Source: Deltaproteobacteria bacterium
GTDB lineage: Bacteria; Myxococcota_A; UBA9160; SZUA-336
Length of the DNA stretch: 44,073 nucleotides
NCBI GenBank assembly: GCA_029261925.1
Contig: JAJDAJ010000094.1
Coordinates: forward strand, 1-44,073
Direction: 5' to 3'
Shown: piece by piece, positions 7,655-16,859 of the stretch
How positions within the stretch are numbered: the stretch's first letter is position 1
How the letters are laid out: every line of letters begins with the position of its first letter
The notes under the pieces: model-generated
The model's database searches: none
Told to the model about the DNA's origin: nothing
Seen by the model: only the letters and a program-made list of their open reading frames with translations
Translations under genes and position numbers: made by a program

Positions 7655-8422
7655 CTACGGGTCGCCGCGGACCAGCGCCAGCGCGGCCTCGTGCAGCTCG
7701 CCGTTGGTCGTGACGTAGGTTCCGGCGTGCAGACCGCGCTCGCCGGTCGGGCCGGTGATCCGGCCTCCGGCCTCCTCGACCAGCGGGATCAGCGCCGCCA
7801 CGTCCCACGGCTGCAGGCCGGGGTCGAAGGCGATCTCGCCGGACCCCGAGGCGACCAGCACGTGCTGGTAGAAGTCGCCGAAGCCACGCTGGCGCGGGGT
7901 CGCCCCGGCCAGGCGGCGCAGGGCGTCGCCCCCATCGCCGGCCTCGTCGCCGGTGAGGCTGCCGTGGAAGAGCTGCGCATCGGCCAGCCGTGACACGCGC
8001 GATACGCGCAGGCGACGCTCTCCCTCCCACGCGCCCGCGCCGCGCGCGGCCCACCAGCGCAGCTGCAGCGCGGGTGCGCTGACCAGGCTCGCGACGAGCT
8101 CCGCGTCGATCTCGAGCGCCAGGAGCGTCGCGAAGACCGGAATGCCGCGCACGAAGTTCCGCGTACCGTCGATCGGGTCGATGATCAGGCGCGCCGCGGC
8201 GCCGTCGTCGCCCAGCTCCTCGCCCAGGACGCCCAGCCCGGGGTGCCGCTCCGCGACCAGCTCGCGGGCCGCCTCCTCGATGCTGCGGTCGGCCTCCGTG
8301 ACCGGTGTGAGGTCGGGCTTGGACTCGACCCGGAGATCCGACGAGCGAAACCAGCGCCGCGCGATCGGGTCGGTCCGGTCGGCGAGCTCGCGCAGGAAAG
8401 CCAGCCAGTCCGCGGGCCGCAT
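7655..8422 (-). CDS. hisN: Inositol-monophosphatase-family phosphatase, probable histidinol-phosphatase HisN
   Basis: The 255-residue enzyme belongs to the Mg2+-dependent IMPase superfamily. Metal-site motifs are in order: VTEADRSIE near residue 42, GEE near 68, IDPIDGTRNFVRGIP near 80-95, and the C-terminal QPWDVAALIPLVEEAGGRI near 205-222. The combination of IDGTRNF with a WDVAAL-PLVEEAGG ending fits the HisN-type histidinol-phosphatases (dephosphorylation of L-histidinol phosphate) better than SuhB or CysQ, but substrate assignment within this superfamily is uncertain. No other his gene is nearby. The ATG at 8422 lies 26 bp downstream of the HDOD gene's stop, so readthrough from that gene is possible. 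Confidence 0.75.
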   Translation of the reverse strand: MRPADWLAFLRELADRTDPIARRWFRSSDLRVESKPDLTPVTEADRSIEEAARELVAERHPGLGVLGEELGDDGAAARLIIDPIDGTRNFVRGIPVFATLLALEIDAELVASLVSAPALQLRWWAARGAGAWEGERRLRVSRVSRLADAQLFHGSLTGDEAGDGGDALRRLAGATPRQRGFGDFYQHVLVASGSGEIAFDPGLQPWDVAALIPLVEEAGGRITGPTGERGLHAGTYVTTNGELHEAALALVRGDP

Positions 8423-8448
8423 GCGCGCAGGATAGCTGGACGGGCCTG

Positions 8449-9933
8449 CTAGCGCGCCAGGCGCACCTCGCCCGACTCGTACGACGCATCGAGCGCGGCG
8501 GTCGCGGCGTCGATCAGCTGCTGGGGGCTGGTGCGCCGCCGCGAGGGGATCACGTCGGCGCCGCCGAGGGCGACGCGCACCTCGGCGGGGCCGCGCCGGT
8601 GCTCCAGCCCCAGCGAGTGGATCGCGCCGTGGATGCGCTGGGCGACGCGCAGCAGATCCGCCCCCTCGCAGTCGAGCAGCAGCAGGCCGATGCGGGCCGG
8701 CGCCAGGCGTGCGACCTCGTCCTCGTCGCGCACGTACCGGGAGATGCGGTCGAGCAGCGGCCGCACCAGCTCGTCGGGGTCGAGCTTCTCACCCTCGCGA
8801 CCGAGCGCGGCCTCGTGAATCTCGATCGCCAGGAGCCCGAGCGGGCAGCGTCGCTGGCGCGCGCGCGGCAGGTAGGCCACCAGCACCGCGTCGAGATCCT
8901 GGCGCGAGAGCAGGCCGGTCCGGGGCTCGCGGTTCAGCGTCAGCGACGCGCGCAGATCGGCGAATCCGGAGCGGCCGGTGTCGCTCGCCGAGAGCTCCTG
9001 GAAGCGCTGCTCGGAGCGCAGTGCCATCTCGCGCAGCTGCTCGTTGGCACAGATCAGCAGGTCCTGGTAGGAGCGCTGCTCGTCCGCGGGAATCTCGAAG
9101 GCCCCGGCCACCTCGCGCAGCTCCCCGGGCAGGGCCTCGAGCAGCCCCGCGATCGGCTCCGCGGGGACGTCCAGGTAGTCCGTCAGCCAGCGCGCCAGCT
9201 CGGGCGTCTCGTGGCCGTAGCCGGGCAGCGAGAGCGTGCGCGCACAGACCCAGGCGGCGTTGAGCGCCTTGCGGTCCATCGGCGTCGAGAGCCCGTCGTC
9301 ACTGTCGCCCGCCTCGTGGTGCCGCTTGACCAGGTCGCAGATCTGGGGCGGAAATCCCCAGCTCCGGAGCAGCGCGCCGCCCAGCTCCGCGTGGTCCGTG
9401 CCCAGCCCCGGCTCGTGGCGCTCGAGCTCGGCGAGGTCGCCGCCGCCGCTGACGAAGCGCGAGAAGAGCGGACGGTATTCCTCGAGCTGGTCGAAGAGCA
9501 CCAGCGCGCCGACGTCGGCGATCATGCCCACGAGGAAGGCCTCCTCGCGGTCCCAGACGCCCAGGATCCGCGTCAGGCCGCGCGCCGCGAGCGCGGTCAT
9601 GAGCGAGGCGCGCCAGTGCGCATCGAGGTCCCGGGCGCCCTGTGGATCGCGGAGGCCGCGCACGAAGGCGAACGAGAGCGCGATGCTGCGCACGGAGTTG
9701 GCGCCGAGCACGACGACCGCCTCCTGGAGCGACGTGATCTCGCGCGGCAGACCGTAGGCGGCCGAGTTGACCGTGCGCAGGATCTGCGTGGTCAGACCGG
9801 GGTCCGCGGCGATCGCCTCGGCGATCTCCTCGAACGACGCCTCCCGCGCCAGCAGCTCGAGCAGCCGCTGCGCGACCACCGGGATCGTCGGCAGCTTGGG
9901 CGAGGCGAGCAGGCCCTTCTCGACTTCGTTCAC
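8449..9933 (-). CDS. HDOD-domain protein with C-terminal degenerate GGDEF
   Basis: The 494-residue signalling protein has an HDOD domain over about residues 8-210: PTIPVVAQRLLELLA, IAADPGLTTQILRTVNSAAYG, then LLRSWGFPPQICDLVKRHHE. After a helical linker, residues 330-490 resemble a GGDEF fold (TGLLSRQDLDAVLVAYLPRARQRRCPLGLLAIEIHE, then VARLAPARIGLLLLDCEGADLLRVAQRI). At the catalytic position the GG[D/E]EF motif is missing (LAPARIG), so it should not make c-di-GMP. HDOD proteins are regulatory scaffolds in motility and stress circuits; the exact role here is unknown. The GTG at 9933 is preferred because CGGAGACAAG precedes it and the HDOD domain starts directly after; a longer frame would add 98 low-complexity residues. 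Confidence 0.85.
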   Translation of the reverse strand: MNEVEKGLLASPKLPTIPVVAQRLLELLAREASFEEIAEAIAADPGLTTQILRTVNSAAYGLPREITSLQEAVVVLGANSVRSIALSFAFVRGLRDPQGARDLDAHWRASLMTALAARGLTRILGVWDREEAFLVGMIADVGALVLFDQLEEYRPLFSRFVSGGGDLAELERHEPGLGTDHAELGGALLRSWGFPPQICDLVKRHHEAGDSDDGLSTPMDRKALNAAWVCARTLSLPGYGHETPELARWLTDYLDVPAEPIAGLLEALPGELREVAGAFEIPADEQRSYQDLLICANEQLREMALRSEQRFQELSASDTGRSGFADLRASLTLNREPRTGLLSRQDLDAVLVAYLPRARQRRCPLGLLAIEIHEAALGREGEKLDPDELVRPLLDRISRYVRDEDEVARLAPARIGLLLLDCEGADLLRVAQRIHGAIHSLGLEHRRGPAEVRVALGGADVIPSRRRTSPQQLIDAATAALDASYESGEVRLAR

Positions 9934-9971
9934 CTTGTCTCCGGGGGTGCGCGAACGGCTGACCGCTCGGG

Positions 9972-9991
9972 GAATGCTCCAGGGGGCATTC
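9972..9991. promoter_or_regulatory. Inverted repeat between HDOD gene and tkt
   Basis: GAATGCTCC-AG-GGGGCATTC is an almost perfect dyad (6-bp perfect outer arms GAATGC/GCATTC) in the 163-bp divergent region, 39 bp upstream of the HDOD start codon. It could be an operator or a leader hairpin for the HDOD gene. Confidence 0.3.
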
Positions 9992-10029
9992 GGCGGTTCG
10001 GCGCCGTGAGTTGAGAGGGCCGCTGGCCC

Positions 10030-10057
10030 TTGCCCCGGTCGCGGGTCCCGCCATAAT
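10030..10057 (+). promoter_or_regulatory. Sigma-70-type promoter of transketolase
   Basis: TTGCCC (10030-10035) is separated by 16 bp from CATAAT (10052-10057), about 40 bp upstream of the tkt start codon. CATAAT is the most consensus-like -10 in this GC-rich intergenic region. Confidence 0.5.
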
Positions 10058-10096
10058 GGAGCCGGTCCGTTCCTCCCTCCTCCGAGGAGTGCGCGC

Positions 10097-12067
10097 GTGT
10101 CGCTGCCGTCGCCCGAGGCTGCCGCACTGGCGGCCACTACCATCCGTGTCCTGACCGTGGATGCCGTCCGCCAGGCGGGTATCGGGCATGCCGGGCTCCC
10201 GCTGGGCTGCGCCGAGATCGGCGCCACGCTCTTCGGCGAGATCCTGGCGCACGATCCCTCCGATCCGGCCTGGCCCGACCGCGACCGCTTCGTGCTGTCT
10301 GCGGGCCACGGCTCGATGCTGCTCTACTCGCTCCTGCACCTGTCGGGCTACGACCTGCCGATCGATGAGCTGCGGCGCTTCCGGCAGCTCGGATCGGCCA
10401 CGCCCGGGCATCCGGAGCACGGCGAGACCCCCGGGGTCGAGACCACCACGGGCCCGCTGGGCCAGGGCATGGGCAACGCGGTCGGCATGGCCCTCGCCGA
10501 GCGCATGCTGGCGGCGCGCTTCGGCCCCGAGCTGGTCGACCACCGGACCTACGTCCTGGCCAGCGACGGCGACCTGATGGAGGGCGTGGCGTCGGAGGCG
10601 GCATCCCTGGCCGGCCACCTCGGCCTGGGCCGGCTGATCGTCTTCTACGACGACAACGCCGTGACGATCGACGGTCCGACCGGACTGTCGTTCTCCGAGG
10701 ACGTGGGCCGGCGCTTCGAGGCGTATGGCTGGCACGTGCAGTCGATCGACGGTCACGATCGCAGCGCGATCCTGGCCGCGGTCGAGGCCGCGAAGCACGT
10801 CGAGGACCGGCCTCACCTGATCCGCTGCCGCACGCACATCGGCTTCGGGGCGCCCGAGGCCGACACCAAGGCGGCACATGGCGGGATCCCCGACGAGAGC
10901 GTCGAGGCGACGCGCCGTACGCTGGGCTGGACGCTGCCGCCGTTCGAGGTGCCCGGAGAGGCGCGCACCTACTTCGAGCCCGCCGCGCAGCGCGGGGCGG
11001 CCGCCCGCGCGGCCTGGGCCGGACGGCTGGAGAACGCCCTGCGCGACCCGGAGCTGGCAGCGCGCTGGCGCGCGTTCCAGGAGCGCGAGCTGCCGGCGGA
11101 TCTCGAGGCGCGCATCCCCGACTTCCGCGGCGCCGCGGCCATGGCCACGCGCCAGGCCTCGGGCAAGGTGCTCAATGCGATCGCAGCCGACGTGCCCGCG
11201 CTGGTGGGCGGCTCGGCCGATCTCGCCGGCTCGAACAACACCACGCTCGCGGAGCACGGCACCGTGGAGCCCGGCAAGTTCGAGGGGCGCAACGTGCACT
11301 TCGGCGTCCGCGAGCACGCCATGGCCGCGATCGCCAACGGACTGGCGCTGCACGGCGGGCTGCGGCCCTACACGGGCACGTTCCTGGTCTTCAGCGACTA
11401 CATGCGACCTTCGCTGCGCCTGGCCGCCCTGATGCGACAGCCGGTCACCTTCGTGTTCACGCACGACTCGATCTTCGTCGGCGAGGACGGGCCCACGCAC
11501 CAGCCGGTCGAGCACGTGGCTGCGCTGCGCGCGATCCCCGGGCTCGAGGTCTGGCGTCCGGCCGACGCACGCGAGACCGCGGTGGCCTGGTCTGCCGCGC
11601 TGCGCCGCGACGACGGACCCATCGCGCTGGTGCTCACGCGCCAGGGCGTGCCCACCCTCGAGGGCGAGGTGGAGGCCGGCGCCGCGCGCGGCGGCTGGGT
11701 GGCGCTGCCCGAGAGCGGCGGCGAGCCCGAGCTGGTGATCGTGGCGACGGGCTCCGAGGTCGGGCCCTCGGTCGAGACGGCGACCGTGCTGGCCGGCGAG
11801 GGGCGCCGTGTGCGCGTGGTCTCGGTTCCCTGTCTCGAGCGCTTCGGGGCGCAGGACGCGGCCTGGCGCGATTCCGTGCTCGGGACTGCGCCGCGGCTCC
11901 TGGTCGAGGCCGGCGTGGAGCAGGGCCTGTCGATGCTGCAGCGTCCCGGCGACCGCTTCCACGGCATGCGGGGCTTCGGGGCGTCGGCGCCCTACAAGGA
12001 CCTGGCGGAGCACTTCGGCTTCACGGCGGGTGCCGTCACGGCGGCCGCGCGCGAGCTGCTCGGCTAG
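10097..12067 (+). CDS. tkt: Transketolase
   Basis: Transketolase is the thiamine-diphosphate enzyme that moves two-carbon ketol units between sugar phosphates in the non-oxidative pentose-phosphate pathway. The 656-residue protein has the full three-domain layout. The N-terminal PP domain shows [36 protein letters not shown] and the ThDP motif from D157-G-D through FYDDN. The Pyr domain shows [31 protein letters not shown] and [19 protein letters not shown], and a C-terminal domain follows. The GTG at 10097 follows GAGGAG by 7 nt. Length is typical. It is transcribed divergently from the HDOD gene and followed by a GC hairpin. Confidence 0.97.
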   Translation: MSLPSPEAAALAATTIRVLTVDAVRQAGIGHAGLPLGCAEIGATLFGEILAHDPSDPAWPDRDRFVLSAGHGSMLLYSLLHLSGYDLPIDELRRFRQLGSATPGHPEHGETPGVETTTGPLGQGMGNAVGMALAERMLAARFGPELVDHRTYVLASDGDLMEGVASEAASLAGHLGLGRLIVFYDDNAVTIDGPTGLSFSEDVGRRFEAYGWHVQSIDGHDRSAILAAVEAAKHVEDRPHLIRCRTHIGFGAPEADTKAAHGGIPDESVEATRRTLGWTLPPFEVPGEARTYFEPAAQRGAAARAAWAGRLENALRDPELAARWRAFQERELPADLEARIPDFRGAAAMATRQASGKVLNAIAADVPALVGGSADLAGSNNTTLAEHGTVEPGKFEGRNVHFGVREHAMAAIANGLALHGGLRPYTGTFLVFSDYMRPSLRLAALMRQPVTFVFTHDSIFVGEDGPTHQPVEHVAALRAIPGLEVWRPADARETAVAWSAALRRDDGPIALVLTRQGVPTLEGEVEAGAARGGWVALPESGGEPELVIVATGSEVGPSVETATVLAGEGRRVRVVSVPCLERFGAQDAAWRDSVLGTAPRLLVEAGVEQGLSMLQRPGDRFHGMRGFGASAPYKDLAEHFGFTAGAVTAAARELLG

Positions 12068-12073
12068 CCAGCG

Positions 12074-12090
12074 CGAGCCGGACCGGCTCG
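12074..12090 (+). terminator. Hairpin downstream of tkt
   Basis: CGAGCCG-GAC-CGGCTCG is a perfect 7-bp stem with a 3-nt loop, 6 bases beyond the tkt stop and facing the convergent deoxyribosyltransferase gene. No T-run follows. Confidence 0.4.
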
Positions 12091-12162
12091 TCCGGGACCG
12101 GTGCTCCACGCGGAACAGCGGCAGGCGCGATGCAGCTCGCGCCGCAAGCCCCCGCCGGCGCT

Positions 12163-12599
12163 CTACAGCCCGAGCTTGCCGAGTGCCGCGACGATGTCCG
12201 CGGCGAGGGCGTCGAGGTCCTCGTCGGTGGCCGGCCGCTCCAGGATGGCGTCCGCGCTGCGCCGCAGCATGAGATTGAGGCCCTGGTCCTCGCCACCGCG
12301 GAAGTCGGTGCGCACGGCGACCACGGGCTTTCCGTGGGCGTAGGCGTAGCCGCACTCCCAGGCCGTGCCGCTGTCCACGTCGGCGCCGTCGAGCACCGCG
12401 ACCACCGCATCGCAGGCGTCGATCGCGTCGCGACACGCCTCGAAGGCGCCGTGGAAGTCGGGAGGATCGGCCAGCAGCGGCGCCTCGGCGTCGTCCTGCG
12501 GCAGGAACACGTGGTGGCCATCGCTGCCCAGGCGCTCGCACAGGCCCCGCAGCCAGCGACGCTCGGCCTGGGTGAACAGAGGTCCCGCGAGGTACACGT

Positions 12600-12603
<4 letters not shown>
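12163..12603 (-). CDS. Nucleoside 2-deoxyribosyltransferase-like protein
   Basis: The 146-residue protein belongs to the Rossmann-like NDT superfamily. It starts MNVYLAGPLFTQAERRW, then has an Asp-rich turn (IDACDAVVAVLDGADVDSGTAWECGYAYAHGKPVVAV). The glutamate of AWECGYA aligns with the catalytic Glu of deoxyribosyltransferases and the nearby D-S-G-T contacts the nucleoside. These enzymes exchange bases on deoxynucleosides or hydrolyse nucleotides; the substrate here is unknown. Its ATG overlaps the SDR stop codon as ATGA, so translation is coupled. It is the last gene of a three-gene minus-strand unit. Confidence 0.85.
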
Positions 12604-13355
<752 letters not shown>

Positions 13356-13357
13356 GC

Positions 13358-13840
13358 TCAGTCCTCGAGCAGCGCCTCGAGGGCGGGCCAGTCGATCGCG
13401 GACTGCGCCGCGAAGGCGCGCATCAGCAGCTCACGGGTCGCGGCGTCCTCGCCAGCGGCCGCCCGGAACTCGTCGACGGCCTTGCGCAGCGCCTCGTCGG
13501 CGGGGCACTCGGGGGCGTCGCCGTCGAGCACGCCGTCGGTGTGCTCGAGACCCAGCTGGTCCAGCCAGCTGCCGAGCAGCTCGCCGCGGTGCTCGAGGAA
13601 GTACTGCGCCAGGATCTCCTCGGCGGCGTCGGCCATGGTGCCGCGCCCCAGGGCCTTGCGCATCCACTCGGCCTGCCGGGCCCGGGGCTGCTTGCGCAGG
13701 TAGACGGGGCGCAGCTTGAAGGCCCCCGCCGCAGCCGCCAGCGCCAGCTGGGCGACGGCCGGAGCCTCGCCGCGGAGCTCTCCCAGGAAGGCCTCGGCCT
13801 GCTCGGGAGTCATGCGGGCAAAGACCTCGTTGGCGCGCAT
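13358..13840 (-). CDS. Hypothetical helical protein upstream of SDR
   Basis: The 160-residue acidic, Ala/Leu-rich protein has no signal peptide or membrane segment. It appears all-helical: TPEQAEAFLGELRGEAPAV, a basic patch (YLRKQPRARQAEWMRKALG), then EEILAQYFLEHRGELLGSWLDQLGLEH and a long C-terminal helix pair. No conserved catalytic motif is recognised. It is the first gene of the minus-strand unit with the SDR and deoxyribosyltransferase; the 2-bp gap to the SDR indicates cotranscription. Codon usage matches the neighbours. Function unknown. Confidence 0.7.
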   Translation of the reverse strand: MRANEVFARMTPEQAEAFLGELRGEAPAVAQLALAAAAGAFKLRPVYLRKQPRARQAEWMRKALGRGTMADAAEEILAQYFLEHRGELLGSWLDQLGLEHTDGVLDGDAPECPADEALRKAVDEFRAAAGEDAATRELLMRAFAAQSAIDWPALEALLED

Positions 13841-13951
13841 CTTCGCGGCATGGTAGCGCGCGCGGCGCCAGGGGCGACTCCGGAACGGGCCTGCTCCGCA
13901 ACGCAGAGATCGGCCGGAGGACGCCGCGGGGCGACGGGAGCAGCAGCTTGC

Positions 13952-13957
13952 TAGAAT
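13952..13957 (+). promoter_or_regulatory. -10 box upstream of the small membrane protein
   Basis: TAGAAT lies 56 bp upstream of the ATG at 14014. It is one of the few near-consensus -10 hexamers in the region, but I see no convincing -35. Confidence 0.3.
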
Positions 13958-14013
13958 GCCGCGCCGCCGGACCGGGCCATTCGCCCGGGGCGCCGGCAGG
14001 CGAGGAGGCGAGG

Positions 14014-14163
14014 ATGTCGGAAGCGGGCACCAAGGAGCACGCGAACTGGGTCGTGACGTTCGTGATGGCGATGGTGCTGTTCGGCGCCGCCTATCTCGGC
14101 ACGCTCGTGTTCGGCAACAGCCTCGTCGAGCACGGCGGGGAGCACGCCTCCGCCGAGCACTGA
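14014..14163 (+). CDS. Small single-pass membrane protein
   Basis: The 49-residue product has a polar N-terminus (MSEAGTKEHAN), one hydrophobic helix (WVVTFVMAMVLFGAAYLGTL, about residues 12-31) and a His/Glu-rich tail (EHGGEHASAEH). The ATG at 14014 follows GAGGCGAGG closely, and a GC hairpin lies directly after the stop, so it looks like a complete gene. Small subunits of respiratory complexes (CcoQ or CydX types) share this architecture, but no oxidase gene is adjacent. The Hpt gene starts 120 bp downstream. Function unknown. Confidence 0.6.
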   Translation: MSEAGTKEHANWVVTFVMAMVLFGAAYLGTLVFGNSLVEHGGEHASAEH

Positions 14164-14167
14164 TCCC

Positions 14168-14185
14168 GCGGGCGCTCGCGCCCGC
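14168..14185 (+). terminator. Hairpin after the small membrane protein
   Basis: GCGGGCG-CTCG-CGCCCGC is a perfect 7-bp stem with a 4-nt loop, starting 5 bases after the stop codon. It lacks a T-run. Confidence 0.4.
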
Positions 14186-14283
14186 CCCCGGCCTCCGTGC
14201 CGGCCCGTCCGAAAGCGGTCAACCGGCTGCGGCCGTCCGCCGATGGACACTCCGAGGAGCCCCGGCCCGGGGAATGGAGTGCC

Positions 14284-14592
14284 ATGGATCCGGTGCGCAG
14301 CATCTACGAGGACGATCCCGACATGATGGAGATCGTCCGCGAGTTCGCGGCCGAGCTCCCGGATCGGGCCGCAGCCCTCGAGTCGGCGCTCCAGGCCGGC
14401 GATCACGACCAGCTGCGCACCCTGGCCCATCAGCTCAAGGGCGCGGGGGGAGGCTACGGCTACCCGCAGATCACCGAGGTCTGCGGCGCCCTCGAGCAGG
14501 CGCTCCGCGACGGCTGCGAGGTCGCCGTGCTCAAGGAGCGGACAGCTGCGGCCTGCGCGCTGCTCCGCGCCGTGGTGGTTTCGGAGGCCTGA
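14284..14592 (+). CDS. Hpt-domain histidine phosphotransfer protein
   Basis: The 102-residue stand-alone Hpt protein is a four-helix phosphotransfer module. The phospho-accepting histidine is H49 in LAHQLKGAGGGYGYPQIT, the canonical HxLKG motif, followed by the helix VCGALEQAL. The ATG at 14284 is chosen because it follows ATGGAGTGCC; the open frame extends 29 residues upstream with Pro/Arg-rich sequence that does not look structural. Its stop is immediately followed by the start of the REC-GGDEF gene, so the two are cotranscribed and the diguanylate cyclase receiver is the obvious phosphorylation partner. No hybrid histidine kinase is in the window. Confidence 0.9.
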   Translation: MDPVRSIYEDDPDMMEIVREFAAELPDRAAALESALQAGDHDQLRTLAHQLKGAGGGYGYPQITEVCGALEQALRDGCEVAVLKERTAAACALLRAVVVSEA

Positions 14593-15558
14593 TTGAACCC
14601 CGAAGTCCCGAATCCGAACCGCGTCCTGGTGATCGACGACAGCGAGTCGATCCACCGGCTGATCGACGCGCGGCTGCGCCCCGACGGATTGCAGGTGACG
14701 GGCGAGGTCGCGCCCGAGGTCGGGATCACGCGCGCGGTCTCGGACCAGCCGGACCTGATCCTGCTCGACATCGGCCTGCCGGGGATCGACGGCTTCGAGG
14801 TCTGCAGGCGCCTGCAGGAGCACCCGGCGACGCGCCACATCCCGATCATCTTCCTGACCGGCACCGCCGACGTGGACTCGAAGGTGCGCGGCCTGGACCT
14901 GGGCGCGGTGGACTTCGTGACCAAGCCCTTCGACCAGGTCGAGCTGCGCGCACGCGTGCGCGCAGCGCTGCGCACGAAGCGTCTCCAGGACATGCTCGAG
15001 CAGCAGTCCTTCCTCGACGGACTGACCGGCCTGTGGAATCGCGCCTACCTCGACAAGCGCCTCGAGGCCGAGCTGAACGTGGCGCGCCGCTACGGGCGCG
15101 CGCTCTCGCTGGTGATGGCCGACATCGACGGCTTCAAGCGACTCAACGACACCTACGGCCACCTCTTCGGCGACGTGGTGCTGCAGGGGATCTCCGAGGG
15201 CCTCCGCGGCTACGCCCGGCGCTCCGACATCGTGGCCCGCTACGGCGGCGAGGAATTCGCGATCCTGCTCACGGACACCGGGACCAAGTCGGCGAAGTAC
15301 GTGTCCGAGCGCCTGCGCATCTCCGCCGAGTCCAGGAACTTCGAGGTCAAGGGCGTGCCGGTATCCGTCACGGCGAGCTTCGGCGTGGTCTGCTGTGAGG
15401 ACGTCGTCGGAGAGCTCACGCCGGAGGCGATGATCGCCGCGGCGGATCGCGCGCTCTACGCGTCGAAGGACGCCGGACGCAACTGCGTTCACGTCAACAT
15501 CCGCGGTGAGATGGTCCGCATCCGTCCCGACGACGCCGCGGTCCAGAGCCCGGACTGA
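14593..15558 (+). CDS. Response regulator diguanylate cyclase (REC-GGDEF)
   Basis: The 321-residue PleD-like protein makes c-di-GMP from two GTP under receiver control. The REC domain (residues 9-125) has the acidic pair D15-D16, phospho-acceptor D59 in LILLDIGLPG, the T of FLTGT and the K of FVTKPF. The GGDEF domain (about 150-310) has DGLTGLWNRAYL, FKRLNDTYGHLFGD and active-site GGEEF at 218-222. An allosteric I-site RxxD is present as R209-R-S-D212, suggesting product inhibition. The start codon is TTG directly abutting the Hpt stop; it gives the exact expected REC N-terminus, and no ATG is available upstream of the receiver. Confidence 0.95.
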   Translation: MNPEVPNPNRVLVIDDSESIHRLIDARLRPDGLQVTGEVAPEVGITRAVSDQPDLILLDIGLPGIDGFEVCRRLQEHPATRHIPIIFLTGTADVDSKVRGLDLGAVDFVTKPFDQVELRARVRAALRTKRLQDMLEQQSFLDGLTGLWNRAYLDKRLEAELNVARRYGRALSLVMADIDGFKRLNDTYGHLFGDVVLQGISEGLRGYARRSDIVARYGGEEFAILLTDTGTKSAKYVSERLRISAESRNFEVKGVPVSVTASFGVVCCEDVVGELTPEAMIAAADRALYASKDAGRNCVHVNIRGEMVRIRPDDAAVQSPD

Positions 15559-15619
15559 GCGTGCGCCCCGCGCGCGCTCGGGATGTGCGATCCGACCGGC
15601 GATTCACCAGACTAGCTCG

Positions 15620-16405
15620 GTGAGCGGTGGCCCCGTCCAGATCGAAGCGCACGAGTCCCTGCGCGATCCGACCCTGATCCTCGCCTACGCGGGCTGGAAC
15701 GACGGCGGGGAGGCCGCGACGTACGCGCTGCGCCAGCTGCTCGATGCGGTACCTGCCGAGAAGCTCGCCACGCTCGAGACCGAGGAGTTCCTCGACTTCA
15801 CGGTGGTCCGTCCGCACGTCCGGGTCGACGCCGGCGGCGTTCGCGGGCTGAAGTGGCCCGACCACGAGTTCTTCAGCGTGCGCGCCCCCGGCCAGCCCTG
15901 CGACCTGGCGATCGGTCTCGGGGTGGAGCCGCATCTGCGCTGGCGCGCGTACGTGCGGGCCATGCTCGAGCTGGTCCAGGGCATCGGGTGCGAGCGGGTG
16001 GTGATCCTGGGGGCCTATCTCGACGAGGTGATCTACTCGCAGCCGGTCGCGGTGATCGGGTCAGCCACCGACCCGGAGCTGCAGATCTCGCTGCACGACG
16101 AGACGCCGCAGTACGAGGGCCCCACGGGCATGGTCGGGGTGCTCGGCCACGAGCTCGAGGCCGCCGGGATCGGCGTGGTCAGCCTCTGGGCCGCGCTGCC
16201 TCACTACGTCCAGCGCACGCCCAACCCGCGCGCGGCGCTCGCCCTGCTGCAGCGCTTCTCGGAGCTGAGCGGCTACCGACTGGATCTCAGCGAGCTCTCC
16301 GGCGAGGCGGCGGAGTTCGACCAGGAGGTCTCGGAGATGATCGCGGCGGATCCCCAGCTCGCGGCCTACGTGCGCGAGCTGAAGAAGCGCGCCTTCTCGT
16401 CCTGA
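15620..16405 (+). CDS. PAC2-family protein
   Basis: The 261-residue protein begins near GPVQIEAHESLRDPTLILAYAGWNDGGEAATYALRQLL, the PAC2 entry (AxxGWNDAGxA). It continues with VVILGAYLDEVIYSQPVAVIGSA and the GPTGMVGVLGHELEAAGIGVVSLWAALPHYV region characteristic of PAC2 proteins (archaeal and actinobacterial proteasome-assembly-chaperone-like folds). In bacteria without a proteasome the function is unknown. The C-terminus is helical and acidic. The GTG at 15620 has no Shine-Dalgarno but gives a start matching the family; a longer frame would add 38 Arg-rich residues. It sits 61 bp after the diguanylate cyclase on the same strand. Confidence 0.85.
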   Translation: MSGGPVQIEAHESLRDPTLILAYAGWNDGGEAATYALRQLLDAVPAEKLATLETEEFLDFTVVRPHVRVDAGGVRGLKWPDHEFFSVRAPGQPCDLAIGLGVEPHLRWRAYVRAMLELVQGIGCERVVILGAYLDEVIYSQPVAVIGSATDPELQISLHDETPQYEGPTGMVGVLGHELEAAGIGVVSLWAALPHYVQRTPNPRAALALLQRFSELSGYRLDLSELSGEAAEFDQEVSEMIAADPQLAAYVRELKKRAFSS

Positions 16406-16430
16406 AGGGCCCCGGCGTCCCGGCAGGCTG

Positions 16431-16808
16431 CTAGAAGAGCGAGGTCAGGGTCGAGTCGTCCTCGTCCGCCTCGATCTCTCTCGCGCGCACGGCGGCGCGC
16501 CGCAGGGCGACCCGCAGCAGCGTCCGCGTGCGCGGGTCGAGATCGGAGAAGCGCACCGCGAAGCCGCCCTCCGTCTCGCGCACGACCAGCGCGGGGATGT
16601 CCACGGGCAGCGAGTCCTCGTAGAACGAGAACCGCAGCCGGATGCGGCCACCCTCCATGATCAGCGGCTCGGCGTACTCGATCAGGGCGCCGGTCTCGGA
16701 GATGTTGTGCACGGTGCCGGATCCCGAGATGCGCCGTCCGCTGTACTCCGCGCGGAAGCGGACCTCGACGCGGGGCCGGCTGCGGTTGCTGGGCGTCACG
16801 TCGGACAT
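16431..16808 (-). CDS. PilZ-domain protein
   Basis: The 125-residue single-domain PilZ protein is a predicted c-di-GMP receptor. The N-terminal Arg-rich switch (NRSRPRVEVRFRAEY) is followed by the N-x-S-x-x-G element as NISETGALIEY, a beta-barrel (IRLRFSFYEDSLPVDIPALVV) and GGFAVRFSDLDP. A helical C-terminus ends in acidic residues. The presence of arginines and NxSxxG supports ligand binding. It is convergent with the PAC2 gene (25-bp gap) and lies 51 bp beyond the metF start region's far end on the same strand as metF. It may act on motility or polysaccharide output; the target is not identifiable. Confidence 0.85.
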   Translation of the reverse strand: MSDVTPSNRSRPRVEVRFRAEYSGRRISGSGTVHNISETGALIEYAEPLIMEGGRIRLRFSFYEDSLPVDIPALVVRETEGGFAVRFSDLDPRTRTLLRVALRRAAVRAREIEADEDDSTLTSLF

Positions 16809-16859
16809 CGGTCCCCCTCGCCGACATCGGCGCCGCCCCCGGGAGACTTGAGCGGCGGC

